Source: Pseudomonadota bacterium (lineage in GTDB: Bacteria > Pseudomonadota > Alphaproteobacteria > Sphingomonadales > Sphingomonadaceae). Taken from it: a stretch of DNA of 64,000 bases. The position numbers and the translations under genes are program-made. The stretch is taken from assembly GCA_021849075.1 (NCBI GenBank), contig JAJZTH010000005.1, positions 94,315-158,314 of the forward strand. The letters are read 5' to 3'. The notes beneath the pieces were generated by a model. It searched no databases. It was not told the origin of the DNA and worked only from the letters and a program-made list of their open reading frames with translations. Below, piece after piece: positions 56,260 to 64,000 of this stretch (position 1 is the stretch's first letter; each line of letters starts with the position of its first letter).

Positions 56260-57783
56260 ATGGCGACTTCGGACAAGATTGCGGCCGAGCCGGGAAAAAC
56301 CTGGCTTGGCCATCCGCGTGGGCTGTATCTGCTCTTCTTCGCGGAAATGTGGGAGCGTTTTTCCTATTATGGCATGCGCGCCATCCTGATTTTCTACCTC
56401 ACCAAACATTTTCTCTTCGGTGAGGACAAGGCATATCTCCTCTACGGCGCCTACACATCTTTGGTCTACATCACCCCGGTCATTGGCGGTTATCTGTCGG
56501 ATCGGTTCCTCGGCCCGCGCAAGGCGGTGACGGCGGGCGGCGTCTTCATCGCCATCGGCCATTTCCTGATCGCCGTGACCGAAGGACCGGGGGGGCAGCA
56601 TCCCTTCTTCCTCAACGGCTTCTATCTGGCGCTCGCCTCCATCATCGTGGGCACCGGCTTCCTGAAGGCCAATGTCTCGGTGCTGGTCGGCGAACTTTAT
56701 CCCCGCGACGATCACCGCCGCGATCCGGCCTATTCCATCTTCTACATGGGCATCAACATGGGTGGCATGTTGGGCCCCATCGTCTGCGGCCTGCTGGGGG
56801 AACTGTGGGGCTGGAGCTGGGGCTTCGGCGCGGCGGGCGTGGGCATGCTGCTTGGTCTCGTCATGTTCGTCTGGCTCAAACCCTGGTTGCTGGGCAAGGG
56901 CGAGCCGCCCGCGCCGCAGCAGCTGCGCACGCCCACCGCCGCTGGCCTCAGCCAGGAATGGACCATTTATCTGGGCGCGGCGCTGGGCGTCATCGCGATC
57001 TGGCTGGTGATCCGTTATGCTGAATTGCTCGGCTATGCGCTGCTGATCTTCTCGGCGCTCACCGTCGTCTACATCCTCTGGCGCACGCTCGGCACGTTGG
57101 GCCGGGTCGATCGCGACCGCATGTTCGCTGCGCTCTTCCTGATCGCCTTGAACCCGCTCTTCTGGGGCCTGTTCGAACAGACCGGATCGTCGCTGAACAT
57201 CTTCACCGATCGCAATGTAGATCGGGTAATCCTGGGCTGGGATGTGCCCGCATCCCTGTTCCAGTCGGTCAATTCGGTCTTCATCATCCTCTTCGCGCCG
57301 TTGTTCGCTGTCATTTGGACCTTCCTCGACAAACGCCGGCTGGAACCGTCCTCGCCCGCCAAGTTCGGCATCGGCCTTATCCTGTGCGGCGCGGGCTTTC
57401 TGGTGCTGGTGGCGGGCGCGGCGATGGCGGGTGAAAATCTGACCCCGGTCATCTTCGTCTTCCTCATCTACCTGTTCCACACCATGGCGGAACTCTGCTT
57501 CTCGCCGGTCGGCCTGTCCGCCATGACCCGCCTGTCGGTGTCGTCGATGGTCGGGCTGGTCATGGGCACCTGGTTCCTCGCCATGGCGGCGGGCAATTTC
57601 ATTGCGGGCCTCATTGCCCGCGCCACCGGCAGCGGCGAAGCCGGCAATGTCGCACAAGTGCTTGACGTCTATACGCAAATCGGCTGGTTTTCGGTCATCG
57701 TCGGGGGACTGGTGCTGCTCGTCTCGCCTTATGTGAAACGCATGATGCACCTCGACAGCATCGCTTCGGAGGATAAGGCATGA
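56260..57783 (+). CDS. POT-family proton-dependent peptide transporter
   Basis: A 507-residue inner-membrane symporter with about 12-14 spans. The POT signature ExxERFxYY is present as EMWERFSYYGMRAILIFYL, followed by GGYLSDRFLGPRKAV and, mid-protein, FYMGINMGGMLGPIVCG. A C-terminal LMGTWFLAMAAGNFIAG-type helix also fits. These carriers take up di- and tripeptides with protons. It overlaps the following amidohydrolase gene by ATGA, and a second amidohydrolase follows the same way. The three probably form a peptide- or amino-acid-derivative utilisation operon. Confidence 0.95.
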   Translation: MATSDKIAAEPGKTWLGHPRGLYLLFFAEMWERFSYYGMRAILIFYLTKHFLFGEDKAYLLYGAYTSLVYITPVIGGYLSDRFLGPRKAVTAGGVFIAIGHFLIAVTEGPGGQHPFFLNGFYLALASIIVGTGFLKANVSVLVGELYPRDDHRRDPAYSIFYMGINMGGMLGPIVCGLLGELWGWSWGFGAAGVGMLLGLVMFVWLKPWLLGKGEPPAPQQLRTPTAAGLSQEWTIYLGAALGVIAIWLVIRYAELLGYALLIFSALTVVYILWRTLGTLGRVDRDRMFAALFLIALNPLFWGLFEQTGSSLNIFTDRNVDRVILGWDVPASLFQSVNSVFIILFAPLFAVIWTFLDKRRLEPSSPAKFGIGLILCGAGFLVLVAGAAMAGENLTPVIFVFLIYLFHTMAELCFSPVGLSAMTRLSVSSMVGLVMGTWFLAMAAGNFIAGLIARATGSGEAGNVAQVLDVYTQIGWFSVIVGGLVLLVSPYVKRMMHLDSIASEDKA

Positions 57784-59177
57784 ACAGGCACGGCAGATGG
57801 CTGTTGATCGCGGCATTGCTGGCGGGGGTTGCCGCCCCCGTCGCGGCGCGCAAGGACAAGGAAGAGGCCCCGGCGTCGCAGGGCAGTTCGGCCGAACCCG
57901 AAAATCCCTATCCCTCCACCTATAAAGCCTATCCCGGCCGCCCGACCGTGATCCGCAATGCCACCATCTTCGACGGGGAAGGGGGTCGCATCGACAAGGG
58001 CGTCGTCTTCCTGTCGGAGGGGAAGATCGTCGCCATCGGCGGGCCGGACACGCCGATCCCGGCCGACATCGCCGTGTTCGACGGCACCGGCAAATATGTC
58101 ACCCCCGGCGTCATCGACATTCACAGCCATCTGGGCGTCTACGCCTCGCCCGGCGTCGATGCGCTGTCCGACGGTAACGAGATGACCTCGCCCGTCACCC
58201 CCCATGTCTGGGCCGAACATAGCATCTGGCCGCAAGACCCCGGCTTTGGCCGCGCGCTCGCCAATGGCGGCGTCACCACGCTCCAGATACTCCCCGGATC
58301 GGGCAACCTCTTCGGCGGCCGCAGCGTCACGGTGAAGAATGTCCCCGCCCGCACCCAGCAGGGGATGAAATTCCCCGGCGCGCCCTATGGCCTTAAAATG
58401 GCGTGCGGCGAAAATCCCAAGCGCGTCTATGGCGGCAGGGGGCGCGAACCCTCCACCCGCATGGGCAATATGGCGGTCGATCGCCAGACCTGGATCAAGG
58501 CGCGGGAGTATCAGAAGAAGCGCGCCGCCGGGAAAGATCAGACCCGCGACCTCGGCATGGAAACCCTGGCGGATGTGCTGGAAGGCAAGATCCTCGTCCA
58601 CAACCATTGCTACCGCGCCGATGAAATGGCGAACGTCATCGATATGTCGAAGGAGTTCGGTTACAAGATCGCCGCCTTCCACCACGCCGTCGAAAGCTAC
58701 AAGATCGCCGATCTGCTGCGCGACAATGGCATCTGCTCGGCCATGTGGGGCGACTGGTATGGCTTCAAGATGGAAGCCTATGACGGGATCAAGGAAAATG
58801 TCCCGCTGGTTCATCGCGCCGGTGCTTGCGCCATCGTCCATAGCGACGATCAGGACGGCATTCAGCGCCTGAATCAGGAAGCTGCCAAGGCGCTGGGCGC
58901 GGGCCGCCGCATGGGCATCGACATATCGGACGAAGTCGCCTGGACCTGGCTCGCCATCAATCCGGCGCGCGCCATGGGCATATCCGAACAGACCGGCAGC
59001 CTGAAGGTCGGCAAGATGGCCGACGTCGTCCTGTGGAACGGCAATCCGTTCAGCACCTACACCAGGCCCGAAAAGGTCTGGATCGACGGCGCGCTCCTGT
59101 ATGACAGCGCCGATCCGAAACTGCGGCCGGTATCCGATTTCGAATTGGGCCAGATCGGCGCGGGAGACGTGAAATGA
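57780..59177 (+). CDS. Exported amidohydrolase (imidazolonepropionase-like)
   Basis: A 465-residue metal-dependent hydrolase with a signal peptide of about 24 residues (LLIAALLAGVAAPVAA). It has the composite-domain start VIRNATIFDGEGGRIDKGVV and the metal ligands His115 and His117 in VTPGVIDIHSHLGV. Further metal-site candidates lie in ILVHNHCYRADEM and FHHAVESYKIA, and the catalytic Asp region is CAIVHSDDQDG. The C-terminal NPFSTYTRPEKVWIDG is standard. It likely hydrolyses C-N bonds of peptide-like compounds in the periplasm. It overlaps the transporter upstream and the second amidohydrolase downstream by 4 bases each. Confidence 0.92.
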   Translation: MNRHGRWLLIAALLAGVAAPVAARKDKEEAPASQGSSAEPENPYPSTYKAYPGRPTVIRNATIFDGEGGRIDKGVVFLSEGKIVAIGGPDTPIPADIAVFDGTGKYVTPGVIDIHSHLGVYASPGVDALSDGNEMTSPVTPHVWAEHSIWPQDPGFGRALANGGVTTLQILPGSGNLFGGRSVTVKNVPARTQQGMKFPGAPYGLKMACGENPKRVYGGRGREPSTRMGNMAVDRQTWIKAREYQKKRAAGKDQTRDLGMETLADVLEGKILVHNHCYRADEMANVIDMSKEFGYKIAAFHHAVESYKIADLLRDNGICSAMWGDWYGFKMEAYDGIKENVPLVHRAGACAIVHSDDQDGIQRLNQEAAKALGAGRRMGIDISDEVAWTWLAINPARAMGISEQTGSLKVGKMADVVLWNGNPFSTYTRPEKVWIDGALLYDSADPKLRPVSDFELGQIGAGDVK

Positions 59178-60514
59178 GCAAGGCGGCCTTTAAAAATCCG
59201 TTCGGTTCGAGCTTGTCGAGAACCCTTGCCTGCGCACTTGTCATGGCGTTCTCCACCCCCGCGCTCGCCCAGTCCATCGCCATCACCGGCGCGACGCTGG
59301 CGATCGGCGACGGATCGGAGCCGATCCAGAACGGCACCGTGGTCATTACCGCTGGCAAGGTGGTCGCCGCCGGCACAGGCATCGCCGTACCGCCGGGCGC
59401 AAAGACCATCGACGCCGCCGGCAAGTGGGTGACGCCCGGTATCGTCTCGGGTTTTTCGCGCCTTGGCCTGGCCGAAGTGCCGGGGGTGAAGGAAACCAAT
59501 GACACCCGCGCTGCCCGGTCGCCCTTTTCCGCCGCGATCGACGTCGCGCCCGCCATCAATCCCCTGGCCAATCCCGTCGCCATCAGCCGCACGGCGGGCA
59601 TCACCCGCGCGGTGGTGGCGCCCGTCGCCGCCAATGGCATCTTCGCCGGGCAGGGCGCGGTGGTCGACCTTGGGGCGGATCTGACCCCGATCACCCGGCC
59701 CCGCGCCTTCCAATATGTGGAGATGGGCGAGGAGGGGAAGGATGACGCCGGCGGCAGCCGCGCGGCAATGATCCTGACCTTCCGCATGATGCTGCGCGAG
59801 GCGCAGGAATTTGCCAAAGCCCCCGCCAGCTACGACGGCCGGTCGAAGGACGCGCTACTCAACCGCGTCGATGCCGAAGCGCTGGTCCCGGTCGTCACTG
59901 GCGCGATGCCGCTGATGGTCCATGTCGAAAGCGCGCGCGACATTCTGACCATCCTGTCGCTGCGACAGGATTTTCCGGCGCTCAAACTCATTCTGGCCGG
60001 TGCGACCGAAGGCTGGATGGTCGCGCCCCAGATCGCCGCCGCCAAGGTGCCGGTCATCACCGCGGGCCTCGAAGACCTGCCCTCCAGCTTTGAGAAACTG
60101 GCCGCGACCCAGAGCAATGTCGGCCGCATGGTCAAGGCGGGCGTCAGCGTCTCCATGGGCATGCTGACCGGCGATGATGCACTGCAACTGCGCGCCGCAA
60201 CCCAGCAGGCGGGCAATATGGTCGCGCTGACGAAGGTGCCCGGCGCGACGGGCCTCAGCTGGGGGCAAGCGCTGCGCACCATCACCGCCGCGCCTGCCGA
60301 AGCGATGGGCCTTGGCGACCGGATCGGCTCGCTCCGCGTCGGCCGGGCAGGGGATGTCGTGATCTGGGATGGCGACCCGCTGGAAATGACCTCCGCCCCG
60401 GTCGCGGTGTGGATCGACGGCGTGGCCCAGCCGCTGGAAAACCGCCAGACCCGATTGCGCGACCGCTACGCCACGCCGGGCGAAGGCGCCGTGCCAAAGG
60501 CATATGAGTGGTAA
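59174..60514 (+). CDS. Exported amidohydrolase-fold protein lacking the HxH metal motif
   Basis: A 446-residue partner of the preceding gene with a signal peptide (ALVMAFSTPALA). The fold is recognisable: ITGATLAIGDGSEPIQNGTV and GKWVTPGIV at the start, RAAPAEAMGLGDRIGSLRVG-type C terminus with VVIWDGDPLEMTS. However, the position equal to the HxH of the upstream protein reads GFSRLG, with Phe94 and Arg96. Only a later His (MVHVESARD) and Asp pair (TGDDA) remain. It may be a structural partner or pseudoenzyme of the first protein. A repeat-like stretch lies in its signal-peptide codons (59198-59223). Confidence 0.85.
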   Translation: MSKAAFKNPFGSSLSRTLACALVMAFSTPALAQSIAITGATLAIGDGSEPIQNGTVVITAGKVVAAGTGIAVPPGAKTIDAAGKWVTPGIVSGFSRLGLAEVPGVKETNDTRAARSPFSAAIDVAPAINPLANPVAISRTAGITRAVVAPVAANGIFAGQGAVVDLGADLTPITRPRAFQYVEMGEEGKDDAGGSRAAMILTFRMMLREAQEFAKAPASYDGRSKDALLNRVDAEALVPVVTGAMPLMVHVESARDILTILSLRQDFPALKLILAGATEGWMVAPQIAAAKVPVITAGLEDLPSSFEKLAATQSNVGRMVKAGVSVSMGMLTGDDALQLRAATQQAGNMVALTKVPGATGLSWGQALRTITAAPAEAMGLGDRIGSLRVGRAGDVVIWDGDPLEMTSAPVAVWIDGVAQPLENRQTRLRDRYATPGEGAVPKAYEW

Positions 60515-60519
60515 GGGGG

Positions 60520-60543
60520 AGGGGGGCTGCGGCCCCCTTTTTC
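60520..60543 (+). terminator. Terminator after the amidohydrolase operon
   Basis: A G-run faces GGCCCCC with a short loop and a TTTTTT tail, 6 bases after the last stop. Confidence 0.75.
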
Positions 60544-60612
60544 TTGGGCATGGCCCGATGTTGAAGCGGATGGCAATTTTTGCCATATTGCATCGACAGG
60601 AGGTGCTCACCG

Positions 60613-60894
60613 ATGGCGACCATGAATATTTCCCTGCCCGATCCCATGCGCGATTATGTGCAAAAGCGCATCGACAGCGGCCAATATGCCAGCGTCAGCG
60701 ACTATGTGCGCGACCTGATCCGTCGCGATCAGAGCGCGATCGTGAATGAGGCGCGCTGGCTGAAGGAACTGGATGCGTCGATCGAGGCGGGTCTTCAGGA
60801 GATGCAGGCCGGTGGCGGTCATGACCTTGACGAGGTCTGCGACGCACTCATTGCAGATATTCGCCAAAGTGCGAATAGCGATCCGCGTCCATGA
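60613..60894 (+). CDS. parD: ParD-family antitoxin
   Basis: A 93-residue ribbon-helix-helix antitoxin. MATMNISLPDPMRDYVQKRI followed by YASVSDYVRDLIRRDQ is the ParD/CopG DNA-binding start. The remaining helical tail (ELDASIEAGLQEMQAGG) wraps the toxin. AGGAGGT at 60599-60605 gives a good ribosome-binding site 7 bases before ATG 60613. The antitoxin-first order and ATGA overlap with the toxin are typical of parDE. It probably represses its own promoter. Confidence 0.93.
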   Translation: MATMNISLPDPMRDYVQKRIDSGQYASVSDYVRDLIRRDQSAIVNEARWLKELDASIEAGLQEMQAGGGHDLDEVCDALIADIRQSANSDPRP

Positions 60895-61187
60895 AGGTCA
60901 GATTGTCTTCACAGGCGATACGCGACCTTGAAGGCATCGGACATTATATCGGTAAAGACAGTCCCGAGCGCGCAATCTCTTTCGTTGGTGAACTGCGCGA
61001 TACAGTGAAACGACTTGCCAATCTGCCGCGCGCTTTCCCGTTGGTGCCTCGCTATGAACAACATGGGATCAGGCGGCGATCCTATAAGGGATATGGCATT
61101 CTTTATTCCGTCGGTACTGACAGCATTTTCATCCACCGCATCATCGGGCCAGGCCAGGATCAGGATGCCGCGCTGCAATTGAATTGA
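60891..61187 (+). CDS. parE: ParE-family toxin
   Basis: A 98-residue RelE/ParE-fold toxin, start overlapping the parD stop. Landmarks are VRLSSQAIRDLEGIGHYIGK, RAFPLVPRYEQHGIRRRSYK and GYGILYSVGTDSIFIHRIIG. Characterised ParE toxins poison DNA gyrase; the same target is inferred. The pair is intact. Confidence 0.92.
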   Translation: MKVRLSSQAIRDLEGIGHYIGKDSPERAISFVGELRDTVKRLANLPRAFPLVPRYEQHGIRRRSYKGYGILYSVGTDSIFIHRIIGPGQDQDAALQLN

Positions 61188-61260
61188 AGGATGTGGATGC
61201 CCCGCATCGGATTTTTGCGTGTAGGTGGCATGGTGGATTTGGGTGGTTTCCTGCCATAAG

Positions 61261-61378
61261 CCCCTCCCGCAGGCGGGAGGGGCGGCGAGACTTGCGCGCG
61301 TAGCGCGTTAGTCGCAGCGGGGTGGGCTGTTGCGACGTCCAGCCCACCCCCTAACCCCCTCCCGTATACGGGAGGGGG
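61261..61378. repeat. Paired palindromic repeat (CCCCTCCCG variant), copy 3
   Basis: Hairpins CCCCTCCCGCAGGCGGGAGG(GG) at 61261-61282 and the GTATAC-centred stem at 61355-61378 flank facing GGTGGGCT/AGCCCACC blocks. It is related to the units at 5482-5608 and 28019-28144 and fills most of the 292-base parE-hypothetical gap. Confidence 0.82.
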
Positions 61379-61479
61379 AACATGTCCGCTTCTGGCCGAC
61401 TTCCGCCCCCTTGGCCCAGACGCATCGCCATCCGCCCGCCTTAATCAAATGCTGACGATTGCCGGCTTAGTCTCACGCT

Positions 61480-62103
61480 ATGCGTATCGCTCCCGCTCTG
61501 CTGGCTCTGTCGCTTCTGGCCTCAACCATCACTCCCGCACTGGCGCAGGACACTATCCCGCTGGTCGCGATCGGCCTGCCCTTTGCGCCGGAAACGCCTC
61601 GTCCGGTGGCGGCCGGCCATCCGCTCTATCATCGCATCGATACGCTGGAGATCGAAGGCTTGCCGCCGACGATCAAGAGCAGTGCGCTCAACTGGATCGC
61701 GGCGGCCAAGCGGTCGAGCGTCAATGCTGCGCTGCGCGAAAGCCTCGATCGCATGAACATGCTGGCGCCCGATGCCACGACAGCTCGCACGCGCCTGACG
61801 GTAAAATGGATTGGCAGCGACACGCCCTTCCGCATCGGCACCAGCAACCGGACCAGCGTGACGATGCACTATCAGCTGGTGCGGATCGACAATGGCCAGT
61901 CGCTGTTCGATCGCGAAATCACCACCTGGATGGATGGTGGCGGCGTGGATGCGGGCCTGCGCGATAATGGCATCGTGCGCGCGGCGATCGCGACGAACTT
62001 CGCGTCGGCGGCCAATTGCATCGATCGCGCCGCCTTTGGCGCAGCACCCGCCGATTGCGCGCTGACGCCCAAATTCTCGGTATCGGTGGTGCGGCGGCAT
62101 TGA
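61480..62103 (+). CDS. Exported protein of unknown function
   Basis: A 207-residue protein with a signal peptide of about 22 residues (ALLALSLLASTITPALA). The mature part begins QDTIPLVAIGLPFAPE and contains ARTRLTVKWIGSDTPF and VTMHYQLVRIDNGQSLFDRE. Two Cys near the C terminus (in NCIDRA and DCALT) could form a disulfide. I recognise no family; a beta-rich periplasmic protein is suggested by composition. Neighbours (parDE, sulP) give no functional hint. Confidence 0.75.
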   Translation: MRIAPALLALSLLASTITPALAQDTIPLVAIGLPFAPETPRPVAAGHPLYHRIDTLEIEGLPPTIKSSALNWIAAAKRSSVNAALRESLDRMNMLAPDATTARTRLTVKWIGSDTPFRIGTSNRTSVTMHYQLVRIDNGQSLFDREITTWMDGGGVDAGLRDNGIVRAAIATNFASAANCIDRAAFGAAPADCALTPKFSVSVVRRH

Positions 62104-62170
62104 AGCAAGCGCATCGACGCCCCCTTGATCCCGCACCCCGTCTTCCGTTAAAGCCCCGTCATTCGCATGG

Positions 62171-62262
62171 ACCCGGTGAAATTCCGGGTGGCTATTCCGG
62201 CCGCCGATCCGCCGGACAACATCCCACATGATCCCAATCGATGCGCCGCCTGATCGCGGCGC
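62171..62262 (+). promoter_or_regulatory. Structured leader of the SulP gene, candidate cis-regulatory RNA
   Basis: Three consecutive hairpins precede the SulP start at 62287: ACCCGG-TGAAATT-CCGGGT (62171-62189), TCCGGC-CGCCGATCC-GCCGGA (62196-62216) and GCGCCGC-CTGATC-GCGGCGC (62243-62262). The last lies 24 bases before the start codon. Stacked stems in a 184-base leader suggest an attenuator or riboswitch-like element. Confidence 0.45.
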
Positions 62263-62286
62263 CATGTGCCTTGTTGTGGACCCATC

Positions 62287-63777
62287 ATGACTGATCTTCT
62301 CACCCGCTACCGCCGGCAGTGGTTTGCCGATGCCGCCTCCGCGCGGCGCGAAATATTGGCCGGCATCGTCGTCGCGCTTGCGCTCATTCCCGAAGCCATC
62401 GGCTTTTCGATCATCGCCGGGGTCGATCCGCGCGTCGGCCTTTACGCCTCGGTGGCCATCGCCATCACCATAGCGCTGATCGGCGGCCGACCGGGCATGA
62501 TCTCCGCCGCGACCGCCGCCGTCGCCGTGCTGGTCGGCCCGCTGGTGAAACAGCATGGCGTCGACTATCTGTTCGCCGCCACCATCCTTATGGGCCTCGT
62601 CCAGATGCTCGCTGGTCTGTTGCGGCTGGACCTGTTGATGCAATTCGTGTCGCGATCGGTCATCACCGGCTTCGTCAACGCGCTCGCCATCCTCATCTTC
62701 ATGGCGCAACTGCCGCAACTTACGCATGTCGGCTGGCAAACCTATGCCATGGTCGCCGCCGGCCTGGCCATCATCTACCTTTTCCCGCGCGTGACGAAGG
62801 CGGTGCCTTCGCCGCTGGTGGCGATCCTGTCCCTCACCGTCGTCAGCCTGACGCTCGGCCTGCCGGTGCACAGCGTTGGCGACATGGGGCAATTGCCACA
62901 GGGACTGCCCAGCTTCGCCCTGCCGCATGTGCCGCTCACGTTCGATACGCTGCGGATCATTGCGCCCTATTCGGTGACGATGGCGGCGGTCGGCCTGCTC
63001 GAATCCATGCTGACCGCGCAGATCGTCGACGACATGACCGACACGGACAGCGACAAGCAACGCGAAGCCATGGGGCAGGGCGGGGCGAACATCGTCGCCG
63101 CCCTGTTCGGCGGCATGGGCGGCTGCGCCATGATCGGCCAGTCGGTCATCAACGTCACCTCGGGCGGGCGCGGTCGCCTGTCGACCTTCGTCGCGGGGGC
63201 ATTCCTGCTGTTCCTGCTCACCGTGCTGGGACCATGGGTCGGCCGCATGCCGATGCCCGCGCTCGTCTCCGTCATGATCATGGTGTCGATCGGCACCTTC
63301 AGCTGGAATTCCATTCTCAACCTGCGCCGCCATCCGCCGACTTCCTCGGCCGTCATGCTGGTGACGGTGGCGGTCGTGATCGCCACGCGCGACCTGTCGC
63401 TAGGCGTCCTCTCCGGCGTGTTGCTGTCGGGCATCTTCTTTGCGGGGAAGGTGCAGCGCATGTTCGCCATCGACCGCAGCGAAGCGGGCGGCGTCGCCAC
63501 CTATCGCGTCACCGGCCAGATATTCTTTGCTTCGGTCGATCGCTTCACCCGCGCCTTCCAGCAGCCCGAAAGCGCCAGCCACATCGTCATCGACGTGTCG
63601 GGCGCGCATTTCTGGGACATTTCGGGCGTCGGCGCGCTTGACAAGATCGTCGCGCGCCTGCGCCGCGATGGCCGCCAAGTGGAGGTGGTCGGCTATAACC
63701 GCGCCAGCGCCGACCTGATCGACCGCTTCGCCCTGCATGACAAGACCGGCGTGGAACTGGGCGCTGCGCCGCATTGA
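62287..63777 (+). CDS. SulP-family anion transporter with STAS domain
   Basis: A 496-residue inner-membrane transporter. The SulP signature region includes [20 protein letters not shown], then [20 protein letters not shown]; about 11-12 spans follow. A cytoplasmic STAS domain occupies roughly 415-496 ([38 protein letters not shown]). Family members carry sulfate, bicarbonate or other anions; which applies here is not clear. The leader is unusually structured. A perfect hairpin terminator follows. Confidence 0.93.
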   Translation: MTDLLTRYRRQWFADAASARREILAGIVVALALIPEAIGFSIIAGVDPRVGLYASVAIAITIALIGGRPGMISAATAAVAVLVGPLVKQHGVDYLFAATILMGLVQMLAGLLRLDLLMQFVSRSVITGFVNALAILIFMAQLPQLTHVGWQTYAMVAAGLAIIYLFPRVTKAVPSPLVAILSLTVVSLTLGLPVHSVGDMGQLPQGLPSFALPHVPLTFDTLRIIAPYSVTMAAVGLLESMLTAQIVDDMTDTDSDKQREAMGQGGANIVAALFGGMGGCAMIGQSVINVTSGGRGRLSTFVAGAFLLFLLTVLGPWVGRMPMPALVSVMIMVSIGTFSWNSILNLRRHPPTSSAVMLVTVAVVIATRDLSLGVLSGVLLSGIFFAGKVQRMFAIDRSEAGGVATYRVTGQIFFASVDRFTRAFQQPESASHIVIDVSGAHFWDISGVGALDKIVARLRRDGRQVEVVGYNRASADLIDRFALHDKTGVELGAAPH

Positions 63778-63785
63778 TGGGGACG

Positions 63786-63810
63786 GGGCGGCCTGTCCTA
63801 CAGGCCGCCC
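63786..63810 (+). terminator. Hairpin terminator after SulP
   Basis: An 11-bp perfect stem, GGGCGGCCTGT facing ACAGGCCGCCC, with a 3-base loop, 8 bases after the stop. No T-tract. Confidence 0.7.
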
Positions 63811-63896
63811 CCCTGCCATGGTAACAGGTCTTTCCTGAAACGGGCCATTGATGCAAAATTATAAGAAAATTTCACGAGTTCGCATGAAAATGTCTA

Positions 63897-64000
63897 GAGC
63901 GGGATGACATTAGGTTGCGCCATACCCGGCGTTGCGAAGATAGTTTTGGCATTCGCTGGGGGTGAAGGCATCGAGGAGTGTTCCGATGCGGCGCCATGTT
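63897..64000 (-). mobile_element. Edge of an IS630-type insertion sequence
   Basis: From about 63897, next to a CTAG (63894-63897) that fits TA-target insertion, the sequence is unlike its neighbourhood and carries the end of a transposase frame. The terminal inverted repeat probably starts GAGCGGGATGACATTAGG. The other end lies outside the window, so the boundary is approximate. Confidence 0.6.
63910..64000 (-). CDS. IS630-family transposase, C-terminal end (truncated by window)
   Basis: On the minus strand the frame enters at the window edge and reads WRRIGTLLDAFTPSECQNYL, then RNAGYGAT, before TAA (63912-63910). The pattern AFTPxECxNYxxNAGY at the extreme C terminus is characteristic of IS630-type DDE transposases. 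Thirty codons only are in view; whether the full gene is intact cannot be seen. Confidence 0.75.
   Translation of the reverse strand, partial: TWRRIGTLLDAFTPSECQNYLRNAGYGAT

Noticed and set aside
55537..57816. 759-codon minus-strand frame spanning the nitroreductase and the peptide transporter
   Set aside because: Only the last 192 codons (from 56115) are a real nitroreductase; the rest is antisense to the transporter.

Overview
The window is a high-GC chromosomal segment that reads as an alphaproteobacterium of the Sphingomonadaceae (Sphingomonas/Sphingobium type). Evidence for this is the NepR-PhyR-EcfG general stress locus with EcfG-type promoters, the prsK-prsR-TPR set beside a polyprenyl-phosphate sugar transferase, the ppiD-trpE, tpiA-secG-pyrG, bamD-recN-ligA and rimP-nusA-infB-rbfA-truB-rpsO-pnp gene orders, a large TonB receptor, and dispersed short palindromes of sphingomonad style. 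I saw no rRNA, tRNA or CRISPR array. Most of the window is housekeeping chromosome, with small accessory insertions.

Layout. 1-4.5 kb: the tail of a probable NUDIX protein, an extensin-like protein, then ppiD-trpE on the minus strand. 4.7-7.8 kb: tpiA, secG, pyrG. 7.8-12.9 kb: an old-yellow-enzyme reductase, a TonB receptor and a PQQ sugar dehydrogenase lipoprotein. 13.1-26 kb: the translation/RNA-decay supercluster rimP-nusA-ylxR-infB-rbfA-truB-rpsO-pnp, interrupted by a toxin-antitoxin pair between infB and rbfA and by an AbrB protein, an alpha/beta hydrolase, tdk and an acetyltransferase between rbfA and truB. 26-32.4 kb: an orphan HisKA_2 kinase, bamD, recN, a secreted monooxygenase-like protein and ligA. 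32.4-38.9 kb: an HxlR regulator with a divergent reductase, a GIY-YIG protein between inverted repeats, yghU, uspA, CIRCE-controlled groESL and an acetyltransferase. 39-43.7 kb: a frameshifted GGDEF-EAL protein convergent with an RpfF-type DSF synthase, then tgt. 43.7-48 kb: the general stress response locus (phyP-nepR on minus, phyR and ecfG on plus). 48-55 kb: exopolysaccharide sugar transferase, prsK, prsR and a TPR protein. 55-60.5 kb: GntR regulator, nitroreductase, and a peptide transporter with two exported amidohydrolases. 60.6-64 kb: parDE, an exported unknown, a SulP transporter with a structured leader, and the edge of an IS630-type element.

Most interesting region. Perfect matches to the EcfG promoter (GGAAC-N16/17-CGTT) precede two small single-span membrane proteins on either side of ecfG (46687-46818, 43 aa; 47644-47907, 87 aa). 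A third match lies upstream of nepR. The kinase-like protein next to nepR keeps its His box but has lost the ATP-binding signatures, which fits a PhyP-type phosphatase. Other points of note are the RpfF homologue beside a c-di-GMP protein, repeat-derived sequence inside the truB coding region, rbfA overlapping an antitoxin gene, and an amidohydrolase without its metal-binding HxH.
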